Part shown: positions 45,904 to 55,523 of the stretch, piece after piece
Layout: every line of letters starts with the position of its first letter
Position numbering within the stretch: the stretch's first letter is position 1
Assembly: GCF_963665245.1 (NCBI RefSeq)
Contig: NZ_OY762269.1
Location: 558,001-622,000, forward strand
Origin: an uncultured Paludibaculum sp.
Lineage (GTDB): Bacteria; Acidobacteriota; Terriglobia; Bryobacterales; Bryobacteraceae
Length of the DNA stretch: 64,000 nt
Direction: 5' to 3'
The notes under the pieces: generated by a model
What the model saw: only the letters and a program-made list of their open reading frames with translations
What the model was told of the DNA's origin: nothing
Database searches by the model: none
Program-made: the position numbers and the translations under genes

Positions 45904-47667
45904 ATGACGAAACCACCCATCTCCGAGCGCCGCCTCGCCGCCAATCGCGCCAACGCCCAGAAGTCGACGGGCCCTCGCACCGCCGAAGGCAAGCTCCGCG
46001 TCTCGCGGAACGCCAGCCGGCACAACCTCTATGCCAGCCTCCACCACCTGCCCGACGATGTCGAGCCGCGCCTCTACCGCCGGGCGTTGGAGGAGACCGC
46101 GGACATCACCGACCCGCGTTTCCGGGCCCTCTTCGTCCACCGCCTGATGCTCCGGGGCCACGAGCGTCGCCTCCTCCAATTGGAGGGCAAGCTCTGGGCC
46201 GAAGCCCTCAGCGTCAACAACGGAGTCATCCCCCACGCCTCGCTCTGGATCCGCGAGAACCACTCCGAGGTCGTCCAGGCCCTGGGCCGGTACCACGCCT
46301 GGATCTGCGTCCGGATCCGTGCCGTCCAGAAGTCGGCCTTCCCTTATCTCATAGGAGACGAGGCCCACCAGGAGGCCGTCCCCGCCAAGACCCAAGCCCT
46401 GTTCGCATCCGCGGCCGGCTCCGCCCGGCCGATCTCCCTCACAGCCCACACAGGTTCAGCCCTCACGATGGCCACCGGCTTCGAAGGACCGGTTCCACCC
46501 GCCGGCCATCCGAACTCCGCTCCTCCTCCAACGGGCCTCCAACTCCTTCTGAGAGCCCGAGGCGCGTGCCGCCCTGTCCGCCCGGTCCCGGCACCACAAG
46601 CCGTGAAGGCCATCCGCCCACCCACCGTACCCGGTCTCAGCCTTCGCTTCCTAAAGCAGAAGGCGAAACAGGAGAGCACCGCGTCGAATCCAACCCGGCA
46701 ATCCACTCCGCGCGAGCAATCAAAGCCATCGCGGGTGCAACCCCAAGGTGGTCTCCAGAGAGTAATCGACGGACAAAAGGGCCAAACCCCGTCCCCGCCC
46801 CCACACCCACCCAGTCCCGGAGGGTCACCGACGGGCTGCACGGCCAAGCCCGAATCCACTCAGCCGGAGCAATCAAAGCCAACGCCGCCCGAGTCCCAAA
46901 CCTCGCCCCGCAGCCAAACCCCGCCCCCATCCAGTCCCGGAGGGTCACCGACGGGCTACACGGCCAAACCCGAATCCACTCAGCTGGAGCGAACAAAGCC
47001 AACGCAGTCCGAGACCCAACCACCACCCCGCGCCCAAACCCCGCCCCCGTCCAGTCCCGGAGAGTCATCGACGGGCTCCGCGCCCAAGCCTCAATCCACT
47101 CAGCCGGAGCAATCAAACCCAACGCCGCCCGAGTCCCAAACCCCACCCCGCAGCCAAACCCCGCCCCCATCCAGTCCCGGAGAGTCATCGACGGGCTCCG
47201 CGCCCAAGCCTCAATCCACTCAGCCGGAGCAATCAAACCCAATGCCGCCCGAGTCCCAACCACCACCCCGCGCCCAAACCCCGCCCCCGTCCAGTCCCGG
47301 AGAGTCATCGACGGGCTACACGGCCAAGCCGCAATCCACTCAGCCGGAGCGAACAAAGCCAACGCCGCCCGAGTCCCAACCACGACCCCACGCCCAAGCC
47401 CCACCCCCGTCCAGTCCCGGAGGGTCACCGACGGGCTACACGGCCAAGCCTCAATCCACTCAGCCGGAGCAATCAAACCCAATGCCGTCCGAGCCCCAAC
47501 CCCCGCCCTCCGCCCAAACCCCACCCCCGTCCAGTCCCGGAGGGTCACCGACGGGCTCCACGCCCAGACCCCAATCCACTCAGCCGGAGCAATCAAACCC
47601 AACCGACCCCGCCGGAACGTCCCAAAATCAGCGGCCTACACGCCAGACGCCCTATACTAGTAACTTA
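45904..47667 (+). CDS. Conserved soil-bacterial protein with repeat-encoded Pro-rich tail, open into gltX
   Basis: The first about 150 residues match a widespread family of unknown function: ERRLAANRANAQKSTGPRTAEGK followed by RVSRNASRHNLYA and a helical region (FRALFVHRLMLRGHERRLLQLEG). From about residue 260 the frame runs through 120-bp repeats coding a 40-residue Pro/Ser/Gln-rich unit. There is no stop codon before gltX: the frame continues in phase to 49107, which would give a 1067-residue fusion. I split it at the gltX ATG, since everything downstream is a normal-length synthetase. The original stop was probably lost during repeat growth. Confidence 0.6.
46681..47620. repeat. Tandem array of about eight 120-bp units
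   Basis: Period exactly 120 bp; the first unit (46681-46800) is degenerate, the last partial. Each unit holds CCAGTCCCGGA then GACGGGCT, like the 51-bp dispersed repeat. As 120 is a multiple of 3, three frames stay open across it. Confidence 0.9.
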
Positions 47668-49107
47668 ATGGTCCGAGTCCGATTCGCCCCTTCACCCACC
47701 GGGTACCTCCACATCGGTAGCGCCCGAACTTTTATTTTCAATTGGCTCTTCGCCCGCAAACAGAAGGGCACGATGATCCTGCGCATCGACGACACCGACG
47801 TCGAGCGCAACACCCAGGCCTCCCTCGACTCCATCTTCGACGGCCTCAACTGGCTCGGCCTCGGCTGGGACGAATTCTACCGCCAAAGCGAACGCGGCGA
47901 ACTCTACGCCAAGGCCGCTTGGGCCATATTCGACAAGGACTTGGCCTACCGCGACTTCACGCCCATGAACGCTGCGGCTGACGACAACCCCGGCGAAGCC
48001 AAGGCCGCCTGGCTCTGCAATCCCGGCATGCGCGACCTCTCCCGCGAGGAGTCCGATCGCCGCGCCGCCGCCGGTGAACCCTTCGTCCTCCGCTTCCGCG
48101 TGCCCCGCGACCCCGAGCGCACCGTCGAGTTCACAGATCTGGTCTACGGCGATCAGTCCAAGTCCACCGCCGACATCGAGGACTTCGCCCTCCTCCGCTC
48201 CAACGGCGGCGTCACTTACCATCACGCCTCCTGCGTCGACGACGCCGACCTCCGCATCAGCCACATCGTCCGAGGACAGGACCACCTGTCCAATACTTTC
48301 AAGCACATCCTCATCTTTGAAGCCCTCGGGGTCGAACCGCCCCGCTTCGCCCACCTGCCGCTGCTTACCGCCCCGGATGGAGCCAAACTCTCCAAGCGCA
48401 AGCACGGCCCCGTGGTCTCCGTCACCACCTATCGCGACGCCGGCTTCCTGCCCCACAGCTACATCAACTTCCTCTGCCTGCTCGGCTGGAATCCCAAGGA
48501 CAACCGCGAGAAGATGTCCCGCGACGAACTCGTGGAGGCCTTCTCCTTCGAGGGCGTCAATCGCGCCAACGCGGTCGTCAATTTCAGCGAAGAGGATCCC
48601 ATCGACCCCAAGGCGCTCTGGCTCAACGCTCAGCACATTTACGCCCTCAGCGTGCCCGATCTGGCCTCCGCCCTTGCGCCCGTTTTCACCGCCGCCGGCT
48701 ACCAGTTCGACGAGGCCAAACTCCTCAGGATCACGCCCCTCATCCAGGAGCGCATCAAGACCCTGAACGACGCCGTCGGTGCGGCCGACTTCTTCTTCAT
48801 CGACGAACTCGCGCCCTACGACCCCGCCGAACTCATCCCCCAGAAGGGCGATGCCGCCATGGCCGCCCGCGTCCTCGAAGCCGCGGTCCCCGCTCTCGAA
48901 ACCGCCGAATTCACCCACGATGGGCTCGACTCCGTCCTCCGCGCCCAGGCCGCCGCGCTCGGCGTCAAGGCCGGTCAGATGTTCCAACCCATTCGCGTCG
49001 CCGTCTGCGGCCGCAAGGTCGCCCCGCCCCTCTTCGAAACCCTCGAAGTGCTGGGCCGCGAAACCTGCCTCAAGCGCATCCATCAGGCCATACTCAAGTT
49101 GAAGTAA
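47668..49107 (+). CDS. gltX: Glutamate--tRNA ligase
   Basis: 479 residues, class I synthetase. HIGH motif in RFAPSPTGYLHIGSART, KMSKS motif as KLSKRKH, RGQDHLSNTFKHILIFEALG and the C-terminal anticodon-binding helical part (IRVAVCGRKVAPPLFETLEVLGRE). It charges tRNA-Glu; since glnS follows, it is probably the discriminating type. The ATG at 47668 gives the usual N-terminus and length. No ribosome site precedes it, but TATACT (47653-47658) lies so close that a nearly leaderless transcript is possible. glnS starts 21 nt downstream. Confidence 0.95.
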   Translation: MVRVRFAPSPTGYLHIGSARTFIFNWLFARKQKGTMILRIDDTDVERNTQASLDSIFDGLNWLGLGWDEFYRQSERGELYAKAAWAIFDKDLAYRDFTPMNAAADDNPGEAKAAWLCNPGMRDLSREESDRRAAAGEPFVLRFRVPRDPERTVEFTDLVYGDQSKSTADIEDFALLRSNGGVTYHHASCVDDADLRISHIVRGQDHLSNTFKHILIFEALGVEPPRFAHLPLLTAPDGAKLSKRKHGPVVSVTTYRDAGFLPHSYINFLCLLGWNPKDNREKMSRDELVEAFSFEGVNRANAVVNFSEEDPIDPKALWLNAQHIYALSVPDLASALAPVFTAAGYQFDEAKLLRITPLIQERIKTLNDAVGAADFFFIDELAPYDPAELIPQKGDAAMAARVLEAAVPALETAEFTHDGLDSVLRAQAAALGVKAGQMFQPIRVAVCGRKVAPPLFETLEVLGRETCLKRIHQAILKLK

Positions 49108-49128
49108 CAAGGAATCACGACAAGCACC

Positions 49129-50874
49129 ATGACCAACGACGACTCAGCAGGGAATACACCGGTGAACGGGAACGAAGGCGCCTCTGAAGCGCAGCCGCGC
49201 CCGTCCAACTTTATTCGCGACATCATCTTGAAGGACATCGCCTCCGGCAAGCACGACGGCCGTGTCCAAACGCGCTTTCCCCCTGAGCCCAACGGCTACC
49301 TCCACATCGGCCACGCCAAGTCCATCTGCCTCAACTTCGGTCTCGCCGCCGAGTTCAACGGCAAGTGCAACCTGCGCTTCGACGACACCAACCCCTGCAA
49401 GGAAGAGGTGGAATACGTCGACTCCATCATTGAGGACGTTCATTGGATGGGCTTCGAGCCGGCGGCCATTTACTACGCCTCCGACTACTTCGACCAGCTC
49501 CACGCCTGGGCCATCCAGCTCATCAAGGCCGGCAAGGCCTATGTCTGCGACCTCACCGCCGACGAGGTTCGCAAGTATCGCGGCACCCTCTCCGAACCCG
49601 GCACCGAGAGCCCCTATCGCAATCGCTCCATCGACGAGAACCTCGATCTCTTCGAGCGCATGGGCAAAGGCGAGTTTCCCGATGGAACCCGCACGCTCCG
49701 CTCCAAGATCGACATGACCTCGCCCAACCTCAATATGCGTGACCCGGTCATGTACCGGATCCTCCACGCCGATCACCACCGCACCGGCGGCAAGTGGTGC
49801 ATCTACCCGATGTACGACTTCACCCACGGCCAGTCGGACTCCATCGAGAAGATCACCCACTCCATCTGCACTCTGGAGTTCGAAGACCACCGCCCGCTCT
49901 ACGACTGGTACATCGAGAGCCTGGGCATCTTCCCGCCGCAACAGATTGAGTTCGATCGTCTGAACCTCACCTACACTCTGCTCAGCAAGCGCAAGCTGCT
50001 CGCCCTCGTGCAGAACAAGGTCGTCTCCGGCTGGGACGATCCGCGCATGCCCACCCTCAGCGGCATCCGTCGCCGCGGCTACACTCCGGAAGCCATGCGC
50101 ACCTTCTGCTCCCGCATCGGTGTGTCCAAGACGAATGGCACTATCGAACTCGGCCTGCTGGAGCACGCCGTTCGTGAGGACCTGAACAAGCGTGCCGCCC
50201 GCGTCATGGCCGTGCTGAAGCCGGTCAAGGTCATCATCGACAACTACCCCGAAGGCCAGGTCGAGGAGATGGACGCCGTCAACAACCCTGAAGACGAATC
50301 CATGGGCTCCCGCAAGGTCCCCTTCTCCCAGGAAATTTACATCGAGCAGGATGACTTCCGCGAAGTGCCCCCCAAAGGCTACTACCGCCTCTCGCCAGGC
50401 AAGGAAGTCCGTCTACGTTACGCCTATCTAATCACGTGTACGAGCGTCTTAAAGAACCAAGCCGGAGAAGTGGTGGAAGTTCACTGCACATATGACCCTG
50501 CAACCCGTGGCGGCAACACGCCGGACGGGCGCAAGGTGAAGTCCACCATTCACTGGGTGTCCGCTCCGCACGCCATCAGCGCCGAGGTGCGGATGTACGG
50601 CAACCTGTTCAGCAAGGAAGACCCCAACGACGTCGCCGAGGGCAAGGATTGGATGGACAATCTCAATCCCAACTCCCTCGATGCCATCACGGACTGCAAA
50701 CTTGAGCCCAGTCTGTCCGGCGCCGCACCGGGGAACCGCTACCAGTTCGAGCGCCTCGGCTACTTCTGTGTCGATCCTGACACCAAACCAGGCGGACTTG
50801 TGTTCAACCGGACCGTCGGACTGCGCGACACGTGGGCCAAGATCGAGAAAGCCCAGAAAGCGAAGGGCGCATAG
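49129..50874 (+). CDS. glnS: Glutamine--tRNA ligase
   Basis: 581 residues. After a 25-residue low-complexity start come IRDIILKDIASGKHDG, the HIGH motif in PPEPNGYLHIGHAKS, FDDTNP, IYPMYDFTHGQSDSIEKITHSICTLEF, the KMSKS-like LLSKRKL, SGWDDPRMPTLSGIRRRGYTPEA and a full two-part beta-barrel anticodon domain. It charges tRNA-Gln directly, so the cell does not depend on the amidotransferase route for Gln. In one direction with gltX and the carbamoyltransferase. Confidence 0.96.
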   Translation: MTNDDSAGNTPVNGNEGASEAQPRPSNFIRDIILKDIASGKHDGRVQTRFPPEPNGYLHIGHAKSICLNFGLAAEFNGKCNLRFDDTNPCKEEVEYVDSIIEDVHWMGFEPAAIYYASDYFDQLHAWAIQLIKAGKAYVCDLTADEVRKYRGTLSEPGTESPYRNRSIDENLDLFERMGKGEFPDGTRTLRSKIDMTSPNLNMRDPVMYRILHADHHRTGGKWCIYPMYDFTHGQSDSIEKITHSICTLEFEDHRPLYDWYIESLGIFPPQQIEFDRLNLTYTLLSKRKLLALVQNKVVSGWDDPRMPTLSGIRRRGYTPEAMRTFCSRIGVSKTNGTIELGLLEHAVREDLNKRAARVMAVLKPVKVIIDNYPEGQVEEMDAVNNPEDESMGSRKVPFSQEIYIEQDDFREVPPKGYYRLSPGKEVRLRYAYLITCTSVLKNQAGEVVEVHCTYDPATRGGNTPDGRKVKSTIHWVSAPHAISAEVRMYGNLFSKEDPNDVAEGKDWMDNLNPNSLDAITDCKLEPSLSGAAPGNRYQFERLGYFCVDPDTKPGGLVFNRTVGLRDTWAKIEKAQKAKGA

Positions 50875-50900
50875 ACAGGAAGACGGAAGGCTTCGACAAG

Positions 50901-52478
50901 ATGATCATCCTGGGAATCGGGGGCATCCTTAAGGACGCCGCATGTGCTGTCCTCGTGGACGGCGAATTGGTGGCCGCTATTGAGGAGCCAAAGGTCGCTC
51001 CCCACGGCCCGCGAAGTGGAATTCCATTTCATTCAGCTCTGACGGCTCTCCATCTCGCTGGAGTCGAGCCCTCTGACGTGCAAACGGTCGCGCTGGCTCG
51101 CCCCTTTGGCGAGAACAACGGCCGCCATCACCTGCACCTGGAACTGCGGGAGGCATTTCCGAGCGCGCGCATCGTCACGGTGGAACATCACCAGGCGCAC
51201 GCCGCCTCGGCCTATTACGCTTCTCCGTTCGAGTACGCCAGCGTGCTGACGCTCGACCGTTCCGGCGATTTTCGCTGCGGCTCTCGCTGGCGCGCCGCCG
51301 GCAACCAGCTCCACCTTGAGAAAGAGATCTCATATCCTGACTCGCTCGGTGATCTTTATAGCCGCGTGACTCATCTGCTCGGCTTCCAGCCCGACGCCGA
51401 CGAACATAAGGTCCAGTGGCTTTCCACCGCTGGGACGCCTGATCTGGCCGCCCTCTTCCGCGGCATCCTCGTGCAGGACGGAGTCGGTCTGCGCGTCGAC
51501 CGGTCGTGGTTCGACAACGATCGGATGAACGGCGGCGGCTTCAGCGCGCGATTTTACATGGCGCTGGGACTGGACGACGGTGCCGAAATCCCGGCAGACA
51601 TGAAGCCCCGCATCGCGGCGGGTTTACAGGCCGCCATCGAACGCCTGGTCGTCGAAATGGCCGGCGAAGGCGAGAACCTCTGCCTGGCCGGCGGCCTCGC
51701 CCTGAACGCTTTGCTGGTCGCTGCCCTCGAACGTAGCGGACACTGGAAGAACGTCTTCGTGCAGCCCGCCGCCGGCAACAGCGGCACGGCCATCGGAGCC
51801 GCTTATCACGCCTGGCACTCCGTCCATGGCCGCGACCAGCGGTCGCCCATGACGACCCTGGCTCTCGGACCCTGCTACACGTCCGAAGAGATCAAGAAGG
51901 TCATCGAGAACTGTAAACTCGGTTTCCGTTACCTGCTCACCACCGACGAAGTGCTCGACGCCGCCGTGTCGCAATTGGCCGCCGACAAGATCGTCGCCTG
52001 GATGCAGGGCCGCATGGAGTTTGGGCCGCGAGCCCTGGGCCAGCGCTCCATCCTCGCCTCGCCGCTGAATCCCTACTCGACCGAGAATCTGAACGTCTTC
52101 ATCAAGCACCGCGAGCCGTTCCGCAAGTTTGCGGCCTCGGTGCCGGTCGAACTGGCTTCGGAGTACTTCGATGTCGGACGCAACGCGCGCTTCCTGGCCA
52201 CCGTGGGCAAGGTCCGCGACGGCCATCGCAAAACCTTCGAGAGCGCGGTGTTGGGCGACGGTCTGGTGCGCGTCCACACGGTGGATGCGCAGGAGAATCC
52301 GCTCTTCCACAAGTTACTGTTGGCGTGGGGCCGGAAGACCGGCTTGCCGGTCCTCTACAACACGTCCTTCAACCTCTTCGGGGACCCTCTGGTCTGCACC
52401 CCGAGAGACGCCGTAAGAAGCTTCTACTCCTCGGGCATTGATGCCCTGGTAGTAGGCAACTTCCTGTTGGAGAAGTGA
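50901..52478 (+). CDS. Carbamoyltransferase (NodU/TobZ family)
   Basis: 525 residues. The N-terminal Kae1-like half has MIILGIGGILKDAACAVLVDGELVAAIEE, the metal-binding His cluster in VEHHQAHAASAYYASPFEYA, LTLDRSGDF (usually DGxGE) and NLCLAGGLALNALL. The C-terminal half has MQGRMEFGPRALGQRSILASPLN, where carbamoyl transfer occurs, and NTSFNLFGDPLVCTPRDA. Such enzymes place carbamoyl groups on sugars or natural products using carbamoyl phosphate and ATP; the acceptor is unknown. The ATG at 50901 is taken, with GGAAGG upstream. Its stop is 1 nt from the convergent lepB stop. Confidence 0.92.
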   Translation: MIILGIGGILKDAACAVLVDGELVAAIEEPKVAPHGPRSGIPFHSALTALHLAGVEPSDVQTVALARPFGENNGRHHLHLELREAFPSARIVTVEHHQAHAASAYYASPFEYASVLTLDRSGDFRCGSRWRAAGNQLHLEKEISYPDSLGDLYSRVTHLLGFQPDADEHKVQWLSTAGTPDLAALFRGILVQDGVGLRVDRSWFDNDRMNGGGFSARFYMALGLDDGAEIPADMKPRIAAGLQAAIERLVVEMAGEGENLCLAGGLALNALLVAALERSGHWKNVFVQPAAGNSGTAIGAAYHAWHSVHGRDQRSPMTTLALGPCYTSEEIKKVIENCKLGFRYLLTTDEVLDAAVSQLAADKIVAWMQGRMEFGPRALGQRSILASPLNPYSTENLNVFIKHREPFRKFAASVPVELASEYFDVGRNARFLATVGKVRDGHRKTFESAVLGDGLVRVHTVDAQENPLFHKLLLAWGRKTGLPVLYNTSFNLFGDPLVCTPRDAVRSFYSSGIDALVVGNFLLEK

Positions 52479-52479
52479 C

Positions 52480-53301
52480 CTAGCCCAGCGGGTAAGGGCG
52501 CGGGACCATCAGAGTCCGGCTCCAGCGCGTCTTCGAGAAGAAGTGCGTAGCCAGGTCGAGCAGGTGGCTGACCGAGATGATGTTCGGGTCAGCCAGGGCC
52601 TCGGTGGGCGCATCGTACGACCAGAAAATGACCGCCGGCTTGCCGACGATGTTGTCGCGTGGGACGAAACCCCAGTAGCGGGAATCCAGCGAATTGTCGC
52701 GGTTGTCGCCCATGGCGAAATACGAGTTCGGCGGAACGATGATCTCGCCGTCCTTCAGGTTCTCCGACAGCATCCGAACCGCGCCCGGCTCCAACCGCAT
52801 GTTGGGCTCAGTCGGGAAGTTGTCGCGATAGGAGTCCAGGTAGTTCATCTTGTGAACCACATAGGGCTCCGTCATCTTCTTGCCGTTGAGGACGAGTTCC
52901 TTGTTGATGAGCTTGATGTGGTCGCCCGGCACGCCGATGACGCGCTTGATGTAGTTCTGGCGGGGGTCCACAGGCCACTTGAAGACGATGATGTCGCCGC
53001 GCTTGATGGGCGTGTAGGGCAGCAGATACTTGCTGATGGCGCCCGGCGGAGAGAAGGCCAGCTTGTCGACGAACATGTGGTCGCCGATCAGGACCGTGTC
53101 TTCCATCGAGCCGGTGGGGACGACGAAGGCCTGCAGGATCGTGGTCGTGCCGAACAGCAGCAGGATGATGGTGACCGTCCATTCCGAGACGAACGCGCGC
53201 ACCTGCTCCGGGAAGTCGGGCTTGAGTTTCGCGGTCTTCTGCGGTTCCTGCTGCTTGGGCGCGGGCTCGGCGCCGATGGTCTTTTTGGCTTTTTGCTTCA
53301 T
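52480..53301 (-). CDS. lepB: Signal peptidase I (downstream paralog)
   Basis: 273 residues. A Lys-rich cytoplasmic start, one membrane helix (WTVTIILLLFGTTTILQAFVV), catalytic Ser in PTGSMEDTVL, catalytic Lys in YIKRVIGVPGDHI and the box GDNRDNSLDSRYWGFV. Cleaves leader peptides from exported proteins at the outer face of the inner membrane. It follows the upstream paralog after 4 nt; the two are clearly alike along their length. Confidence 0.95.
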   Translation of the reverse strand: MKQKAKKTIGAEPAPKQQEPQKTAKLKPDFPEQVRAFVSEWTVTIILLLFGTTTILQAFVVPTGSMEDTVLIGDHMFVDKLAFSPPGAISKYLLPYTPIKRGDIIVFKWPVDPRQNYIKRVIGVPGDHIKLINKELVLNGKKMTEPYVVHKMNYLDSYRDNFPTEPNMRLEPGAVRMLSENLKDGEIIVPPNSYFAMGDNRDNSLDSRYWGFVPRDNIVGKPAVIFWSYDAPTEALADPNIISVSHLLDLATHFFSKTRWSRTLMVPRPYPLG

Positions 53302-53305
53302 CGTC

Positions 53306-54130
53306 TCAGTTCTTTAGATCATAGCCGCGGATCAGCATGCACGTCCGCTTCCAGCGTGTCTTCGTAAAGAAGTGACGAGCAAGATCCAACAAATGTTCGA
53401 GATCAACGCCGGAATTGACAAGTCGCTCGGTGGGCGCGTCGTAGGACCAGTACACCAGCAGCGGTTTGCCGATGATATTCGTGCGTGGCACGAAGCCCCA
53501 ATAGCGCGAGTCCAGCGAAGAGTCCCGGTTGTCGCCCATGGCGAAATAGGAATCCGGAGGTACAACGACCTCGCCGTTCACAACGCACTTGTCCAGCATC
53601 TCCAGCGCGCGGTCGTCCACGCGAGTGTTCGGATCCGTGGGGAAATTATCGCGGTAGGAATCGATGAAGTCGGTCTTGTTGAACTTGTACGGTTCGGGGA
53701 CCAGCTTGCCGTTGAGAACAAGCTGCTTATTGACCAGCTTGATGTGGTCGCCCGGCACACCGATGACGCGCTTCACGAAGGTCTGGCGGATATCGACCGG
53801 ATAGCGAAAGACGATGATGTCGCCGCGCTTCACTGGTGTGTAGGGCAGGATGTACTTGCTGATCACCCCAGCCGGCGCGAAGGCCAGTTTGTCCACCAGC
53901 AAGTGGTCGCCAATCAACAGGTTGTCTTCCATCGACCCGGTGGGGATGACGAAGGCCTGGATCAGGGACGTGGTGCCGAACAGCAGCAGCAGGATCGTGA
54001 CAGCCCATTCCGAGATTGCTCCTCTCGGATGTTCAACGGGGCGACCCTCCTCAGTCTTGGGGAGTGTTTCAGTCGGTTCCTGGCTGAGTGAATCGGACTG
54101 GACGTCCGCCGACAGATTGTCGTCCTGCAC
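53306..54130 (-). CDS. lepB: Signal peptidase I (upstream paralog)
   Basis: 274 residues, GTG start. Membrane helix EWAVTILLLLFGTTSLIQAFVI, catalytic Ser in PTGSMEDNLL, Lys in FVKRVIGVPGDHI and GDNRDSSLDSRYWGFV. Tandem duplicate of the gene at 52480; both keep all catalytic residues, so both should be active, perhaps with different substrates. The start context is weak. The MPN-like membrane protein gene lies 24 nt upstream on the same strand. Confidence 0.94.
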   Translation of the reverse strand: MQDDNLSADVQSDSLSQEPTETLPKTEEGRPVEHPRGAISEWAVTILLLLFGTTSLIQAFVIPTGSMEDNLLIGDHLLVDKLAFAPAGVISKYILPYTPVKRGDIIVFRYPVDIRQTFVKRVIGVPGDHIKLVNKQLVLNGKLVPEPYKFNKTDFIDSYRDNFPTDPNTRVDDRALEMLDKCVVNGEVVVPPDSYFAMGDNRDSSLDSRYWGFVPRTNIIGKPLLVYWSYDAPTERLVNSGVDLEHLLDLARHFFTKTRWKRTCMLIRGYDLKN

Positions 54131-54154
54131 TCTAGCTATTGTAACGGATCCACT

Positions 54155-55444
54155 CTACTTGGCGGCCTTGTTTGGCTTGGCGTCCTCCAGAATCCTCGTT
54201 TCCAGGGATTCGGCGACGCTGATCCGGTCGCGCGGAAAGACCTCCAGCTTGAACCGGACGTTGTTGGTCGCATTGCGATAGAGCACCCCGCCGCGGCTGA
54301 GATCCTCTGGCTTGAGTTCCACGGTCTTGCTGTTGTCGCCATCCTGGATGTGAAGTATGCCGCGCCGGGCGTTGCGGAACGCCAGGGTGTCGGTATTCCA
54401 TTTCAGGTGAAGATTGTCGCCGAACTGAACGAGCGTGAGATCCAGCAGATAGGGGTCGGTTGCGGCGTCCGGCGCCTTCTGGCTCTTGTAGCTGAGCGCG
54501 ATCTGGAAACCGAGAACAACACCCAACAGAAGGAAGATGAACGAGAGAGGAATCCAGATCCAGCCGCTGCGGTACTTCGAGCGGGGCAGCGGATCCGGCA
54601 GCGCTTCATCAATGGCAGACTGGCTGAACGGGCCTGTCGCCGCGAGGCCGTTCTGGCTGAGGCTAGCCAGCGTGGGCTGTTCCGCGAGATTGTGGCCGCC
54701 GGCCGCCGTCTCGGGTTCTGGCTCTTGGGCTTCCGCGCCCCTGGGACGACGGACCGGTTTACCTCCACCCAGTTCCTTGCGGCGGAACGGGAAGGTCATC
54801 TCGGCCGGCTCGCTGGAGAACTGGCCTTCCGCACGGGAGAAGAAGGTCGCTTCACTGGCGTGCGTGGCATAGGGCTTCACCAACAGACAGACCGCGGTCG
54901 GCATGGGGAAGCGTTGCTCGAGCAGTTGCAGGTCCTCCGGCGCCAACTCCATGGCATCCCGGGTGTTGCTGCGGTAGAAACCGACGACGTAGATGCGCTT
55001 GTCGGGTGCGGGCGCCCACTTCGCCAAGGCTTCGTCCAGGGTTTGCAGGTCGGCTTCCGACAGGATGTAGGACGGGCCGCGCATATGCTCGCAGGCGACG
55101 GGCACGAAGTCCTCAATCCGGAGGATGGTCCGCTCCCCCGTCTCGGCGGAGCCAAGCAGCAGGCCGCCGACTTCGGCGCCCCGGCGTGGCACGGCGCCAA
55201 AGCCGCGCATGATCTCGAACCCTAGCCGGTCTACCAGGTCGAAATCGACATAGATCGACTGTGATCTGCCTGGAATTTCATGGAGGTACGCTGTGCCGAC
55301 GGATTCATCAGGATCCGAAGGGAACGATGCTGACTGTTGCTGTTGATCCATTAGGCTCGTCGCGGCAGGCCCGGCCTTCGAGCGGAGGCCATGCGACTGG
55401 CTGTTCGCTTTATCGTATGGTGCCCTACTAGATAACTCAAGCAT
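54155..55444 (-). CDS. Membrane protein with degenerate JAB/MPN domain
   Basis: 429 residues. Residues about 75-200 resemble a JAB/MPN fold: GAEVGGLLLGSAETG, then VVGFYRSNTRDAMELAPED and AVCLLVKPY. In active JAMM proteases the second motif has His-Ser-His; here it is Arg-Ser-Asn, so zinc binding is unlikely. A Pro/Glu-rich linker leads to one helix (WIWIPLSFIFLLLGVVLGFQIAL) and a periplasmic beta-rich domain (LHLKWNTDTLAFRNARRGILHIQDGD). An internal ATG (55351, MDQQQQS) is an alternative start. Encoded before the two signal peptidases, so it may belong to their membrane process; this is inference. Confidence 0.7.
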   Translation of the reverse strand: MLELSSRAPYDKANSQSHGLRSKAGPAATSLMDQQQQSASFPSDPDESVGTAYLHEIPGRSQSIYVDFDLVDRLGFEIMRGFGAVPRRGAEVGGLLLGSAETGERTILRIEDFVPVACEHMRGPSYILSEADLQTLDEALAKWAPAPDKRIYVVGFYRSNTRDAMELAPEDLQLLEQRFPMPTAVCLLVKPYATHASEATFFSRAEGQFSSEPAEMTFPFRRKELGGGKPVRRPRGAEAQEPEPETAAGGHNLAEQPTLASLSQNGLAATGPFSQSAIDEALPDPLPRSKYRSGWIWIPLSFIFLLLGVVLGFQIALSYKSQKAPDAATDPYLLDLTLVQFGDNLHLKWNTDTLAFRNARRGILHIQDGDNSKTVELKPEDLSRGGVLYRNATNNVRFKLEVFPRDRISVAESLETRILEDAKPNKAAK

Positions 55445-55523
55445 AAATCATCCATTTCCCCTATCGGCAGCGGGGTGGTTTTCCTTCAGGCATACTAGGC
55501 AAGTAGTTAAGGGAAATCACTTT

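Noticed and set aside
46637..47602. 321-codon minus-strand frame across the 120-bp array, and a plus-strand frame 45714-47660
   Set aside because: Both are open only because a 120-bp period keeps every frame in phase; neither has an independent domain or a ribosome site.
46681..47620. Possible CRISPR array
   Set aside because: The units are 120 bp and alike along their whole length; there are no short repeats with unrelated spacers and no cas genes.
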